Below, piece after piece: positions 1 to 6,597 of a stretch of 12,300 nucleotides of DNA. The DNA comes from Anaerolineales bacterium (GTDB lineage Bacteria > Chloroflexota > Anaerolineae > Anaerolineales > DRMV01). The DNA is taken from positions 1 to 12,300 of the forward strand of contig WFUL01000091.1 of assembly GCA_015484985.1 (NCBI GenBank). The letters run 5' to 3'. Within the stretch, counting starts at the first letter, position 1. Each line of letters begins with the position of its first letter. The position numbers and the translations under genes were made by a program. Under the pieces are notes generated by a model. That model was given only the letters and a program-made list of their open reading frames with translations, had not been told where the DNA came from and ran no database searches.

Positions 1-192
1 CACATCGCCCGTAGGTACAACGGGGAGTGGATGGCTGCTGCCGGACCGGTTCCTTTCAATCTGGGGGGATGGGTTGTGTATGGAGGGGAAGAACCCCGAG
101 AGGGCTATCTGCAACGAGGCGACCAGATGGTCGAAGCCAGTGTCTATGGCGGGGAAAAGGCGCGCATCATCCGAACGGAGACTGACCCCTAA
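1..192 (+). CDS. C-terminal fragment of an unrecognised protein (partial)
   Basis: Frame 1 is open from the first base to a TAA at 190-192, giving the last 63 residues of a protein whose start lies outside the window. The fragment is rich in Gly, aromatic and charged residues (for example PFNLGGWVVYGG and EASVYGGEKARI). It has no membrane segment, no cysteine and no motif I recognise, so I assign no function. Its stop codon overlaps the stop codon of the convergent rsmI gene by two bases. No terminator hairpin separates the two, so the two transcripts probably overlap. Confidence in coding rests on the open frame running cleanly into the tail-to-tail junction. The fragment is too short for more. 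Confidence 0.55.
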   Translation, partial: HIARRYNGEWMAAAGPVPFNLGGWVVYGGEEPREGYLQRGDQMVEASVYGGEKARIIRTETDP

Positions 193-1025
193 CGCTCTTC
201 GGTGTCTCGCAAGGCCAGGATACGGCGATAGATTTCGCTTCGAGGCCGGCCGGAGGCCTGGGCCAGGGCCTTAGCCAGGGTTTTGGGTGACGCCCCCCGG
301 GCCAGGCCCTCCCGGATGGCCGCGTCCATCTCTTCTTCCGTCCACTGGCGGAGAGGCGCGCCCTCCACCACCAGGGTGAACTCGCCCCTTGGTGGATGTT
401 GGCGGTAGTGCTCCAGGGCCTGGGCCAGGGTGGTGCGTAAAAAGGATTCGTGGACCTTGGTGAGTTCGTGGGCCACGGCGATGCGACGCTCGTCTCCGAG
501 GACGTTCACCATGTCTTCCAGGGTTTCGACCAGGCGCTGGGGGGTTTCCAGGAAGATGAGGGTGAAGGGCAGATGCGCCACTTCCTGTAGCGCCCGTTGG
601 CGGGGCCCGGGTTTACGGGGAAGATACCCCAGGTAGAGAAAGCGGTCCGGGGGCAGGCCCGAGGCCACCAGGGCCGCCAGCACCGCGCTGGGGCCCGGCA
701 CCGGCACCACCCGATGGCCGGCTTCCAGCGCGGCCCGGACCAGTTCGAATCCCGGGTCGTTGATGAGAGGCGTGCCCGCGTCGGAGACCAGGGCCCCCTC
801 CTCTCCCTGGGCCAGCCGCCGCAGTAACTGGGGGATACGCCGGTCCTGATTGTGCTCGTGGAAGGAGATGAGGGGAGTGGCGATGCCGTAGTGCTGGAGC
901 AGAATCCGGGTCCGACGGGTGTCCTCCGCGGCAATCCAGGCCACCTGCCGGAGCACGTCCAGGGCCCGCAGGGTGATGTCCTTCAGGTTGCCGATGGGTG
1001 TGGAGACCAGGTACAGGGTGCCCAT
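189..1025 (-). CDS. rsmI: 16S rRNA (cytidine(1402)-2'-O)-methyltransferase RsmI
   Basis: This 278-residue protein has the usual RsmI length and motifs. RsmI uses S-adenosylmethionine to 2'-O-methylate C1402 in the decoding centre of 16S rRNA and acts in the cytosol. Visible landmarks of the tetrapyrrole-methylase-like fold are STPIGNLKDITLRAL (residues 8-22), AEDTRRT (33-39), SDAGTPLINDPG (81-92), VPGPSAVLAALVASGLP (109-125), GYLPRK (133-138) and FLETPQRL (158-165). The C-terminal helical tail (about 225-278) includes an SPKTLAKALAQASG segment resembling the family's C-terminal domain. The ATG at 1025 sits 3 bases after the stop of the upstream kinase gene with only a weak GGACGGG in front, which suggests translational coupling. 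It is the last gene of a regulator-kinase-rsmI operon. I am confident in the family. Confidence 0.95.
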   Translation of the reverse strand: MGTLYLVSTPIGNLKDITLRALDVLRQVAWIAAEDTRRTRILLQHYGIATPLISFHEHNQDRRIPQLLRRLAQGEEGALVSDAGTPLINDPGFELVRAALEAGHRVVPVPGPSAVLAALVASGLPPDRFLYLGYLPRKPGPRQRALQEVAHLPFTLIFLETPQRLVETLEDMVNVLGDERRIAVAHELTKVHESFLRTTLAQALEHYRQHPPRGEFTLVVEGAPLRQWTEEEMDAAIREGLARGASPKTLAKALAQASGRPRSEIYRRILALRDTEER

Positions 1026-1028
1026 GGG

Positions 1029-2423
1029 TCAATCCCGTCCGTCTTGGGGGAGCCACAGGCGAAAGCGGGTCCCGCGCCCCACCTGGCTTTCCACGGAGAC
1101 CCGGCCGCCGTGGGCCTCCACCAGGGCCTTGACGATGGCCAGGCCCAGTCCGGAGGAGCGTCCGTCCTGGGTGCGGGCTTTGTCCACCCGGTAGAAGCGT
1201 TCGAAGATGTACGGGAGATGCTCGGGAGGAATACCTTCCCCCGTATCTTCCACTTCCAGAACCACGGCCCCGTCTTCCCCGCGGGCGCGTAGGGTAATCC
1301 GGCCCTTTTCAGGCGTATGGCGCAGGGCGTTGCTTACGAGATTGTCCAGTGCCCTGCGTATACGGTCTGGGTCCAGAGAGGCCTTCAGGGGCTCCAAGGG
1401 CACCTCCAAGCGCAAGACGATTTGTCGGGCCTGGGCCTGGGGTTCGAAACCCTGAACTACCTGGCGCAGGAGTTCCCGCACGTCCACCGACTGTCGGTTG
1501 AGGGTGAGGCGTCCGGCGTCATGCAGAGAAAGCAGGCGCAGGTCCTCAACCAGGTGTTGCAGGTAGTGGGTCTCTCGGTACAGGGTTTCGAAGATTTCTT
1601 CGTCGGGTTCGATGAGGTGTTCCTTGAGGGCTTCGGCATAGCCCATGATGACGCTAATGGGCGTGCGCAAGTCGTGGGCCAGGTCCGCGGTCATTTGTTT
1701 GCGCAGGTATTCTGCCCGGGCCAAGGCGGCGCTCATGTGATTGAAGGATGCGGTGAGTTGGCTGAGCTCCGCATTCCAACCGGGTGGTTCGACCTGCAAC
1801 CCCAGGTGTCCCCGGGCGACCCGGGTCAGGGCCTGGGTCAAACGGCGTACCGGGCGGGCGAACCCGTAAGCCACCAGCAGGCCGCCCAACAGGGCCAGGA
1901 GCAGGGCCAGGGCCGCGCTGCGCCATGCGGCTCGCCGGACCTGGTCCATGAACAGGCGTTCGGCCGCGCCGATGGCCCGTTCCAGTCGCGTGGGGGGACT
2001 CCAGAACCATCCCACCACCTGGTTGTCGACTTCAATGGGAATGCGTTCCCTGGTCCAACTGCGAGGCAACGGCTGCGTCCAGGTGCCCAGGATGGGTTTT
2101 CCCTGACGGTCGGTGAGCACCCAGGGTGTCCGGGCCAGTGCCTGCAATTGGCGGCGTTCGATCCCGGGCGCGCCCTGGCGCAGCCATTCCTCCAGACCCT
2201 CCCAGGAGCCGCGTTGTTGGTAGTATGCCACCAGGGGGGCTACCAAGGTTTCCATGGCCCGTCGCATCTGCCAGGTATCCAGGGCTTGATTCACATTGCG
2301 CCGTACCAGGAAAACGGTGATGAGGATGCCGGCGAGGGCGACACCAGCAAAGGCCAGGGCCAACCACCACATGATGGAAAGTCCCTGCACGCGAGGGGGG
2401 GAAGTCTCCGTTGTTGAGGTCAT
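1029..2423 (-). CDS. two-component sensor histidine kinase (HAMP-HisKA-HATPase)
   Basis: This is a membrane-bound histidine kinase of about 464 residues. A first transmembrane helix lies near residues 17-40. An extracytoplasmic sensor region of about 120 residues follows, with no recognised ligand domain, and then a second helix near 165-188. HAMP starts at RPVRRLTQAL. The HisKA H-box is ADLAHDLRTPISVIMGYAEA, with phospho-acceptor His at about 250. The ATPase domain shows an N-box (RALDNLVSNALRHTPE, about 357-372), G1 (VEDTGEGIP, about 391-399), an F-box (FERFYRVDKAR) and G2 (GLGLAIVKALVEAHGG). I chose the ATG at 2423 because it follows GGAGAG at suitable spacing and lies 4 bases after the regulator's stop. 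An in-frame ATG at 2474 would overlap the regulator and add 17 hydrophilic residues. The partner is surely the adjacent regulator. The signal sensed is unknown. Confidence 0.93.
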   Translation of the reverse strand: MTSTTETSPPRVQGLSIMWWLALAFAGVALAGILITVFLVRRNVNQALDTWQMRRAMETLVAPLVAYYQQRGSWEGLEEWLRQGAPGIERRQLQALARTPWVLTDRQGKPILGTWTQPLPRSWTRERIPIEVDNQVVGWFWSPPTRLERAIGAAERLFMDQVRRAAWRSAALALLLALLGGLLVAYGFARPVRRLTQALTRVARGHLGLQVEPPGWNAELSQLTASFNHMSAALARAEYLRKQMTADLAHDLRTPISVIMGYAEALKEHLIEPDEEIFETLYRETHYLQHLVEDLRLLSLHDAGRLTLNRQSVDVRELLRQVVQGFEPQAQARQIVLRLEVPLEPLKASLDPDRIRRALDNLVSNALRHTPEKGRITLRARGEDGAVVLEVEDTGEGIPPEHLPYIFERFYRVDKARTQDGRSSGLGLAIVKALVEAHGGRVSVESQVGRGTRFRLWLPQDGRD

Positions 2424-2427
2424 GTGC

Positions 2428-3132
2428 TTATCTCTCCAACCATTCGAGCGGCGCGAAACGATATCCGACGCCATGTACCGTCAGAATGTAACGGGGACGT
2501 TTGGGGTCGGCTTCAATTTTGGCCCGCAGATGGGCGATGTGGGAATCAATGGTGCGCTCGTAGCCCTCGTAGAGGCCGGAATCCGAAATCTGCTCCAACA
2601 ACTGGGCTCGGGTGTATACCCGGCCCGGGTGGCGCATTAGAGTGACCAGGAGCGTAAACTCCGTGGGTGTGAGATGCACCTCTCGGTCTTCCACCCAGAC
2701 CCGGCGTTGATCCAGGTCCACCACCAGGCCACCTTGAGCCAGGCGCCTGGGTGGTATCTCCCGGGCCCGCTCGATGCGCCGCAAGACAGCCCGTACCCGG
2801 GCCAGGAGTTCCCGCATGTGGAAGGGTTTCGTCACATAATCGTCGGCCCCCAGTTCCAGGCCCAGGACCCGGTCTTCTTCTTCGATGCGGGCGGTCAGCA
2901 TGATAATCGGTGTATCCGCTTCCCGCCGGTACGTGGTCATGAAGGTGTAGCCGTCCATCTCCGGCATCATGATGTCCAGGATGATGAGGTCCGGATGATG
3001 ACGGCGGGCCTGTTCCAGGGCTTCCCGACCGTTGGAGGCCGTGACCACCCGATAGCCTTCCTTCTCCAGGGCCCGACGCAAGAGTTCGACCAAGGCGGGC
3101 GTGTCGTCCACCACCAAAATCGTGCGTGTCAT
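2428..3132 (-). CDS. OmpR/PhoB-family response regulator
   Basis: This is a DNA-binding response regulator of 234 residues, the standard OmpR length. The receiver domain (about 3-118) has the acidic pair D9/D10, phospho-acceptor D53 in LIILDIMMPEMDG, T80 in IIMLTA and K102 in DDYVTKPF. The C-terminal winged helix (about 136-228) has the family's LTPTEFTLLVTLMRHPGRVYTR stretch, a recognition-helix region around RTIDSHIAHLRAKIE and the closing YILTVHGVGYRF hairpin. I chose the ATG at 3132 because MTRTILVVDD is the usual family start. In-frame starts upstream reach 3219, but a TATAAT at 3175-3180 would place transcription start downstream of the longest one. An ATG at 3159 remains possible. The Shine-Dalgarno is poor for 3132. 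First gene of the operon; its target genes are unknown. Confidence 0.93.
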   Translation of the reverse strand: MTRTILVVDDTPALVELLRRALEKEGYRVVTASNGREALEQARRHHPDLIILDIMMPEMDGYTFMTTYRREADTPIIMLTARIEEEDRVLGLELGADDYVTKPFHMRELLARVRAVLRRIERAREIPPRRLAQGGLVVDLDQRRVWVEDREVHLTPTEFTLLVTLMRHPGRVYTRAQLLEQISDSGLYEGYERTIDSHIAHLRAKIEADPKRPRYILTVHGVGYRFAPLEWLER

Positions 3133-3174
3133 GCTCCACCGTCTCGCTGCCACTTCCATGGGAGAGATACTTTC

Positions 3175-3180
3175 ATTATA
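3175..3180 (-). promoter_or_regulatory. candidate -10 box for the regulator-kinase-rsmI operon
   Basis: Read on the minus strand this is a perfect TATAAT, about 42 bases before the chosen ATG of the response regulator. No convincing -35 lies 16-18 bases further upstream, so it is either activator-dependent (autoregulation would be typical for this family) or fortuitous. It favours the shorter start of the regulator. Confidence 0.4.
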
Positions 3181-3287
3181 AACCCCGCAGGGAGCGTCCC
3201 GGTCTTTGCTCTGTCGCATTAGGCGTTTTTCAAACTCTGTTCATTGACGCTTCGGGACCCGCTTTGTTCGTCTTGGCGGATACAAGA

Positions 3288-3336
3288 TGCCTTCGCATAG
3301 GCCTCTTTTGCGGTCCCGTACCTGGTCAGGCCTACT
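3288..3336 (+). repeat. diverged copy of the repeat at 3951-4003
   Basis: This segment aligns by eye with 3951-4003. Both begin TGCCTTC-CA, both carry a CTCTTTT run, both have a G-GGT step, and both end with ACCTGGTCAGRCCTAC (3320-3335 and 3987-4002, one mismatch in 16). The copy here has decayed: its hairpin is reduced to ATGC-CTTC-GCAT, whereas the other copy keeps a perfect 19-bp stem upstream of its T-run. Confidence 0.5.
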
Positions 3337-3474
3337 CCAATAAAGCGGAAATGCGTCTTTGAAACAGCCTCTGTTAGAACATGAGAAACGCCTGCTGTTG
3401 CATACCTCTTGTAATACCAATTCTCCTGTGAGATAGGACGATGGCACTATAGCCCTCATTGGGCACGGGACCTC

Positions 3475-3529
3475 AGGTAAAAGTAAATTGAGGGGGCGGC
3501 TTCGCCGCCCCCTCAATTTACTTTTGCCT
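3475..3529. repeat. long near-perfect hairpin with GCGGC-TTC-GCCGC tip
   Basis: Left arm 3479-3500 and right arm 3504-3525 are perfect 22-base inverted repeats around a TTC loop. With one T-G step the pairing extends to 3475 and 3529, about 26 pairs in total. The tip is very GC-rich (GGGGGCGGC) and the base AT-rich (AAAAGTAAATTG). A TTTT lies at the base of the right arm, so it could act as a weak terminator in the plus direction. A long perfect stem with a minimal loop also resembles palindromic mobile or REP-like repeats. Confidence 0.75.
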
Positions 3530-3787
3530 TGCAGCCCTGTACCCGAAAAGATCTATGCGAAAGCATAAAATTTTTCCATAATCTACATGGAGCGGAGGAT
3601 CGCCTTGGCGTCGAATTTCGTTCCAAATGTTTCACCTTGCAGAAGAGTTGGTATAAGTCTCCATTTTCCGTATATCTCGCGTCGTCCCTGACGGGGTTCT
3701 GGACTGCCGATAAGTAAGCAGGATCTCTCGTTCTGTCTTACCGGGTCCTGGGCCCGATAGACCCGCGCGAATGAGCATTAGGCCCGA

Positions 3788-3827
3788 TTTTCAAACACTC
3801 CCGCGGGCCGTTGGGAGTGTTTGAAAA
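3788..3827. repeat. 15-bp inverted repeat TTTTCAAACACTCCC
   Basis: Arms 3788-3802 and 3813-3827 are perfectly complementary around the 10-base spacer GCGGGCCGTT. The left arm plus spacer recurs at 4021-4045 with one difference (GTGGGCCGTT), so this is a repeated unit and not an isolated palindrome. A related TTTTTCAAAC-CT is seen at 3226-3237. Confidence 0.7.
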
Positions 3828-4035
3828 AGATGGGGCGCCAGAAGTGCTCCTCTTTTTCAGCGTAAAGAGAATGGTCCAAATTTCGCGCAGGCCGAATCAG
3901 GCCCTGGACCGCGAGGAGAGGAAATAATGTGAAGGCAGCGGCTTCGCCGCTGCCTTCACATTATCTCTTTTTTGTGGTGATCCTAGACCTGGTCAGACCT
4001 ACACGAAAGGGATGGGGGATTTTTCAAACACTCCC
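3813..4035. mobile_element. candidate MITE-like element with 16-bp terminal inverted repeats
   Basis: The segment starts GGGAGTGTTTGAAAAA (3813-3828) and ends with its exact complement TTTTTCAAACACTCCC (4020-4035). It is 223 bp long, carries no coding frame and contains the second long hairpin. It is flanked by GCGGGCCGTT (3803-3812) and GTGGGCCGTT (4036-4045), which match at 9 of 10 positions like a target-site duplication. The same CAAACACTCCC end also precedes the left flank, so a nested or tandem arrangement is likely. I do not recognise the terminal repeat as belonging to a known IS family. The element call is inference from symmetry alone. Confidence 0.4.
3924..3973 (+). terminator. terminator-like hairpin with T-run, no gene upstream
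   Basis: Arms 3924-3942 and 3946-3964 are perfect 19-base inverted repeats around a TTC loop. They are followed by CTC and six Ts (3968-3973), which is the layout of an intrinsic terminator reading in the plus direction. The tip GCGGCTTCGCCGC is identical to that of the hairpin at 3475-3529, while the rest of the stem differs. No gene precedes it on the plus strand. Confidence 0.6.
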
Positions 4036-4044
4036 GTGGGCCGT

Positions 4045-4072
4045 TTGACTTCCTTAGACGCCCTGGTATGAT
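4045..4072 (+). promoter_or_regulatory. sigma-70-type promoter of the RNase J gene
   Basis: TTGACT (4045-4050), a 16-base spacer and TATGAT (4067-4072) match the vegetative consensus at 10 of 12 positions. Transcription would begin near 4079, giving a leader of about 53 bases. The first T of the -35 box is the last base of the GTGGGCCGTT repeat that borders the candidate mobile element. Confidence 0.7.
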
Positions 4073-4131
4073 GGAACGGGGTTGAAACACGAATTTTTGA
4101 ACATTCATTTTGCAATGCAAGGAGCGATTCA

Positions 4132-5823
4132 ATGAGCAAGCAACCGTTACGTGTGATTCCTTTAGGAGGTTTGGGCGAAATCGGCAAAAACATGACGGTG
4201 TACGAGTACGGGGATGCCATTCTCATCGTGGACGCGGGCTTGATGTTTCCTACGGCGGATATGCTTGGGGTGGACTACATCATCCCGGATTTCCGGTATC
4301 TGGAGGACAAGGCGCACAAGGTTGTGGGCATCGTCTTCACCCATGGTCATGAGGACCACACTGGCGCGGTGCGCCACGTCGTGGAAAAGATTCCCGCCCC
4401 CCTCTACGCCACGCCCCTCACCAAGGGTTTGCTGGAGGTGAAACTCAAGGAAGCCAAATTGGGCCACATGAAAATTCACGAAGTCAAGGCCGGGCAGAAG
4501 GTGCGCATCGGGCCCTTTGAGGTAGAGTTCTTCCACGTTACTCATTCCATTCCCGATTCCGTTGGGCTGGGGATTCACACGCCCCAGGGCCTCATTGTGC
4601 ACACCGGAGATTACAAGTTCGACCACACTCCGGCCGACGGCCGGCCCACGGACTACGGGAAGCTCGCGGAGTTCGGGCGTCGCGGCGTGCTGGCCCTGCT
4701 GGCGGATTCCACCAACGCGGACAAGCCGGGATGGACCCCGTCGGAGCGCAGCATCGAGCCCGCGCTGGAGGAGGTCTTCCGCAACGCGAAAGGTCGCATC
4801 CTGGTGGCCACCTTCGCTTCCCTGATTTCCCGGATGCAACAGGTGGCGGACATCGCCATCCGCCACGGCCGCAAAATCGGCTTCGTGGGCACCAGCATGA
4901 TTGCCAACGCCAAGATTGCCCGCAAGCTGGGCTACCTGAAGGTGCCCGACAACATGGTGGTCACGGCCGAGCAGGCCGCCAAGCTCCCCCCTCACAAGGT
5001 CGCGTTGCTGATTACCGGTTCCCAGGGAGAGCCCTCCTCCATCTTGGGGCGCCTGGCCGCCGGGGTGAAGCGTCCCCTCAAGGTGGAGCCCGGGGACACC
5101 ATCATCATCGCGGCCCATCCCATTCCAGGGAACACGGAGAACGTCTACCGGGCCATCAACAGCCTGTTGCGCCGGGGCGCGGAAGTGTACTACAGTCCGG
5201 TGCATCCCGTGCACGTTTCGGGCCACGCCAGCCAGGAAGAGATGAAACTCATGATTCATCTCACTCAACCCCGCTTCCTGGTGCCGGTGCACGGGGAATT
5301 GCGCCATCTGCACCTCCATGCGCAGATGGCCCAGGAGTTGGGCATCCCGCGCGAGCGGATTGCCGTGGTGGAAAACGGTTACATCCTGGAATTCCAGAAC
5401 GGCGAGATGCGTATCGGCGAACGGGTGCCGGGCGGATGGGTCTTCGTTGAAGGCGCTCTGGTGGGGGAGTCCACCCTACGGGACATCAAGGAACGTCAGG
5501 CCCTGGCTCGCAGCGGTCTGGTTCTGGTCCGGGTGGAAGTGGACCGGAACACGGGGCAGATGGTGGGCGAACCCGAGGTGATGACCAAGGGCTTCGTGTA
5601 TCCCCAGGGAGCGGATGCCCTCATCGAGGCCCTGACCAAGCGCATTCGTCGGGTGCTCAAGCGGGGTCCCACCGACCCCGAACAGGCCCTGGAACAGGCC
5701 TTGCGGGACTTCCTGTTCAGCGAAACCCGCCGGCGTCCCCACATCTTCGTGGTGGTGAAGGAATCCCTTGCGGAGCCGGAGCCCGTGCGGGTGCGTTCCC
5801 GCTCCCGGCCCCGCGTGGCCTGA
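4132..5823 (+). CDS. rnj: ribonuclease J
   Basis: This 563-residue protein has RNase J length. RNase J is a cytosolic metallo-beta-lactamase/beta-CASP nuclease with 5'-3' exonuclease and endonuclease activity in mRNA decay and rRNA maturation. Visible features are the N-terminal PLGGLGEIGKNM strand, the zinc motif HGHEDH (71-76), further ligands H138 and D160 (HTGDYKFD), the beta-CASP region with LADSTNADKPG (about 190-200), ATFASLISRMQQV and ITGSQGEPSS, and the downstream HVSGHASQEEM and PVHGE motifs. A C-terminal domain completes it. The ATG at 4132 follows AAGGAG at 7 bases. It has its own promoter at 4045-4072 and is followed after 40 bases by a PP-loop ATPase gene on the same strand. There is one copy in the window; whether the genome has a J1/J2 pair cannot be seen. 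Confidence 0.95.
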   Translation: MSKQPLRVIPLGGLGEIGKNMTVYEYGDAILIVDAGLMFPTADMLGVDYIIPDFRYLEDKAHKVVGIVFTHGHEDHTGAVRHVVEKIPAPLYATPLTKGLLEVKLKEAKLGHMKIHEVKAGQKVRIGPFEVEFFHVTHSIPDSVGLGIHTPQGLIVHTGDYKFDHTPADGRPTDYGKLAEFGRRGVLALLADSTNADKPGWTPSERSIEPALEEVFRNAKGRILVATFASLISRMQQVADIAIRHGRKIGFVGTSMIANAKIARKLGYLKVPDNMVVTAEQAAKLPPHKVALLITGSQGEPSSILGRLAAGVKRPLKVEPGDTIIIAAHPIPGNTENVYRAINSLLRRGAEVYYSPVHPVHVSGHASQEEMKLMIHLTQPRFLVPVHGELRHLHLHAQMAQELGIPRERIAVVENGYILEFQNGEMRIGERVPGGWVFVEGALVGESTLRDIKERQALARSGLVLVRVEVDRNTGQMVGEPEVMTKGFVYPQGADALIEALTKRIRRVLKRGPTDPEQALEQALRDFLFSETRRRPHIFVVVKESLAEPEPVRVRSRSRPRVA

Positions 5824-5863
5824 ACCCCGTTGCTTCATCCTTCCCCCCGGAGGCGCGGTTCCC

Positions 5864-6556
5864 GTGACCCCCAGGCGGCGGCCCATCCTGGTCTCGTGGA
5901 GTGGCGGCAAGGACAGCGCGTTGGCCCTGTACCGCCTGCTGCAGGGGGAAACCTGGGAGGTGGTGGGGTTTCTCTGCACCTTTACGGCCCCTTACCGCCG
6001 GTTGACCATGCATGGGGTCCGTCGGGCCCTGGTGGAGCGCCAAGTCGCGTCCATGGGCCTGGCCCCCATGGTCCCCATCCTCATCCCCGCCCACGCGTCC
6101 AACGCGGTCTACGAAGCAGCCTGGGCGGAGGCCCTGGCACCCTTTCGCCAGCGGGGCGTCCGGCACGTGGCCTTTGGGGACATCTTTCTGGAGGACATCC
6201 GGGCTTATCGGTGGCGTCAGATGACGGCGTTGGGGATGGAACCCGTGTGGCCAATTTGGACCGGGACCCCCGACCGGGAGGTGGGTCTGGCTTTATTGAA
6301 GGATTTCTGGCAGGCCGGGTTTCGTACCCGGGTGGTCTGCGTGGATGCCCGTTACTTGAGTCCGGCTTGGGCGGGGCAGGAATTGACACCAGGCGCAGTT
6401 CGTGCCCTTCCCCGGGACGTGGACCCCTGCGGCGAGCGGGGGGAATTCCACACCTTCGTTTTCCAGGGCCCCCTGTTCGCGGAACCTCTGCGACACCGTT
6501 TGGGGATTCGGGTGACCCGAGAGGGCTTTCACTATCGGGACTTGGTGCCGTTATAA
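5864..6556 (+). CDS. PP-loop ATPase of the Dph6/DUF71 (diphthine-ammonia ligase-like) family
   Basis: About 230 residues. The N-terminal PP-loop SGGKDS (13-18) binds and adenylates via ATP. Other family landmarks are MHGVR (about 49-53), the GDIFLEDIRAYR stretch (about 105-116) and DPCGERGEFHTFV (about 187-199), which matches the family signature DPCGENGEFHTFV. In eukaryotes and archaea Dph6 makes the amide of diphthamide on EF2. Bacteria lack diphthamide, so the substrate here is unknown. I chose GTG at 5864 because GGAGG lies about 10 bases before it and the predicted N-terminus then matches the family. A longer frame from 5768 would overlap rnj and encode a Pro/Arg/Cys-rich out-of-frame shadow of it. 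It is probably co-transcribed with rnj and ends at a strong hairpin. The family is clear, the function open. Confidence 0.88.
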   Translation: MTPRRRPILVSWSGGKDSALALYRLLQGETWEVVGFLCTFTAPYRRLTMHGVRRALVERQVASMGLAPMVPILIPAHASNAVYEAAWAEALAPFRQRGVRHVAFGDIFLEDIRAYRWRQMTALGMEPVWPIWTGTPDREVGLALLKDFWQAGFRTRVVCVDARYLSPAWAGQELTPGAVRALPRDVDPCGERGEFHTFVFQGPLFAEPLRHRLGIRVTREGFHYRDLVPL

Positions 6557-6559
6557 ACC

Positions 6560-6597
6560 GAAGCGGGCGGCCTGTGCAGGCCGCCCGCTTCTTGTTT
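6560..6597 (+). terminator. intrinsic terminator between convergent operons
   Basis: A 14-base GC-rich inverted repeat (GAAGCGGGCGGCCT and its complement, loop GTGC; 6560-6591) is followed by TTGTTT on the plus strand. It ends the rnj/PP-loop transcript 4 bases after the ATPase stop. It also lies directly after the rpmG stop on the minus strand, where the tail is the weaker GGTTTATAA, so it may act in both directions. Confidence 0.8.

Larger units (their letters stand above)
3181..4044. other. gene-free, hairpin-rich intergenic region between divergent operons
   Basis: This stretch of almost 900 bases is visibly lower in GC than its flanks and has no credible gene. Short open frames exist (for example 3529-3717 from a TTG) but lack a ribosome binding site and normal composition. 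The region contains a long hairpin at 3475-3529, a TTTTCAAACACTCCC inverted repeat at 3788-3827, a second long hairpin with a T-run at 3924-3973, a third copy of the CAAACACTCCC motif at 4020-4035, and diverged direct repeats (3288-3336 versus 3951-4003; 3216-3236 versus 3775-3796). Because the flanking genes point away from it, terminators are not expected here. I read it as repeat or mobile-element debris, possibly with an untranslated RNA. Confidence 0.6.

Noticed and set aside
1317..2417. Long plus-strand frame of about 366 codons opposite the sensor kinase
   Set aside because: It is the antisense shadow of a well-supported kinase gene in GC-rich DNA. The translation is Gln/Gly/His-rich without domains. 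The same applies to the long frames opposite rnj (4162-5319) and fusA (8919-10124).
3529..3717. A 62-codon plus-strand open frame in the intergenic region
   Set aside because: It starts at TTG without a ribosome binding site, begins inside the arm region of a hairpin and has no recognisable protein features. Chance frames of this size are expected in an 850-base gap.
3475..4045. CRISPR array
   Set aside because: The repeats are few, unequally spaced, partly inverted and long-hairpin in type. There are no regular 30-40 base spacers and no cas gene nearby.
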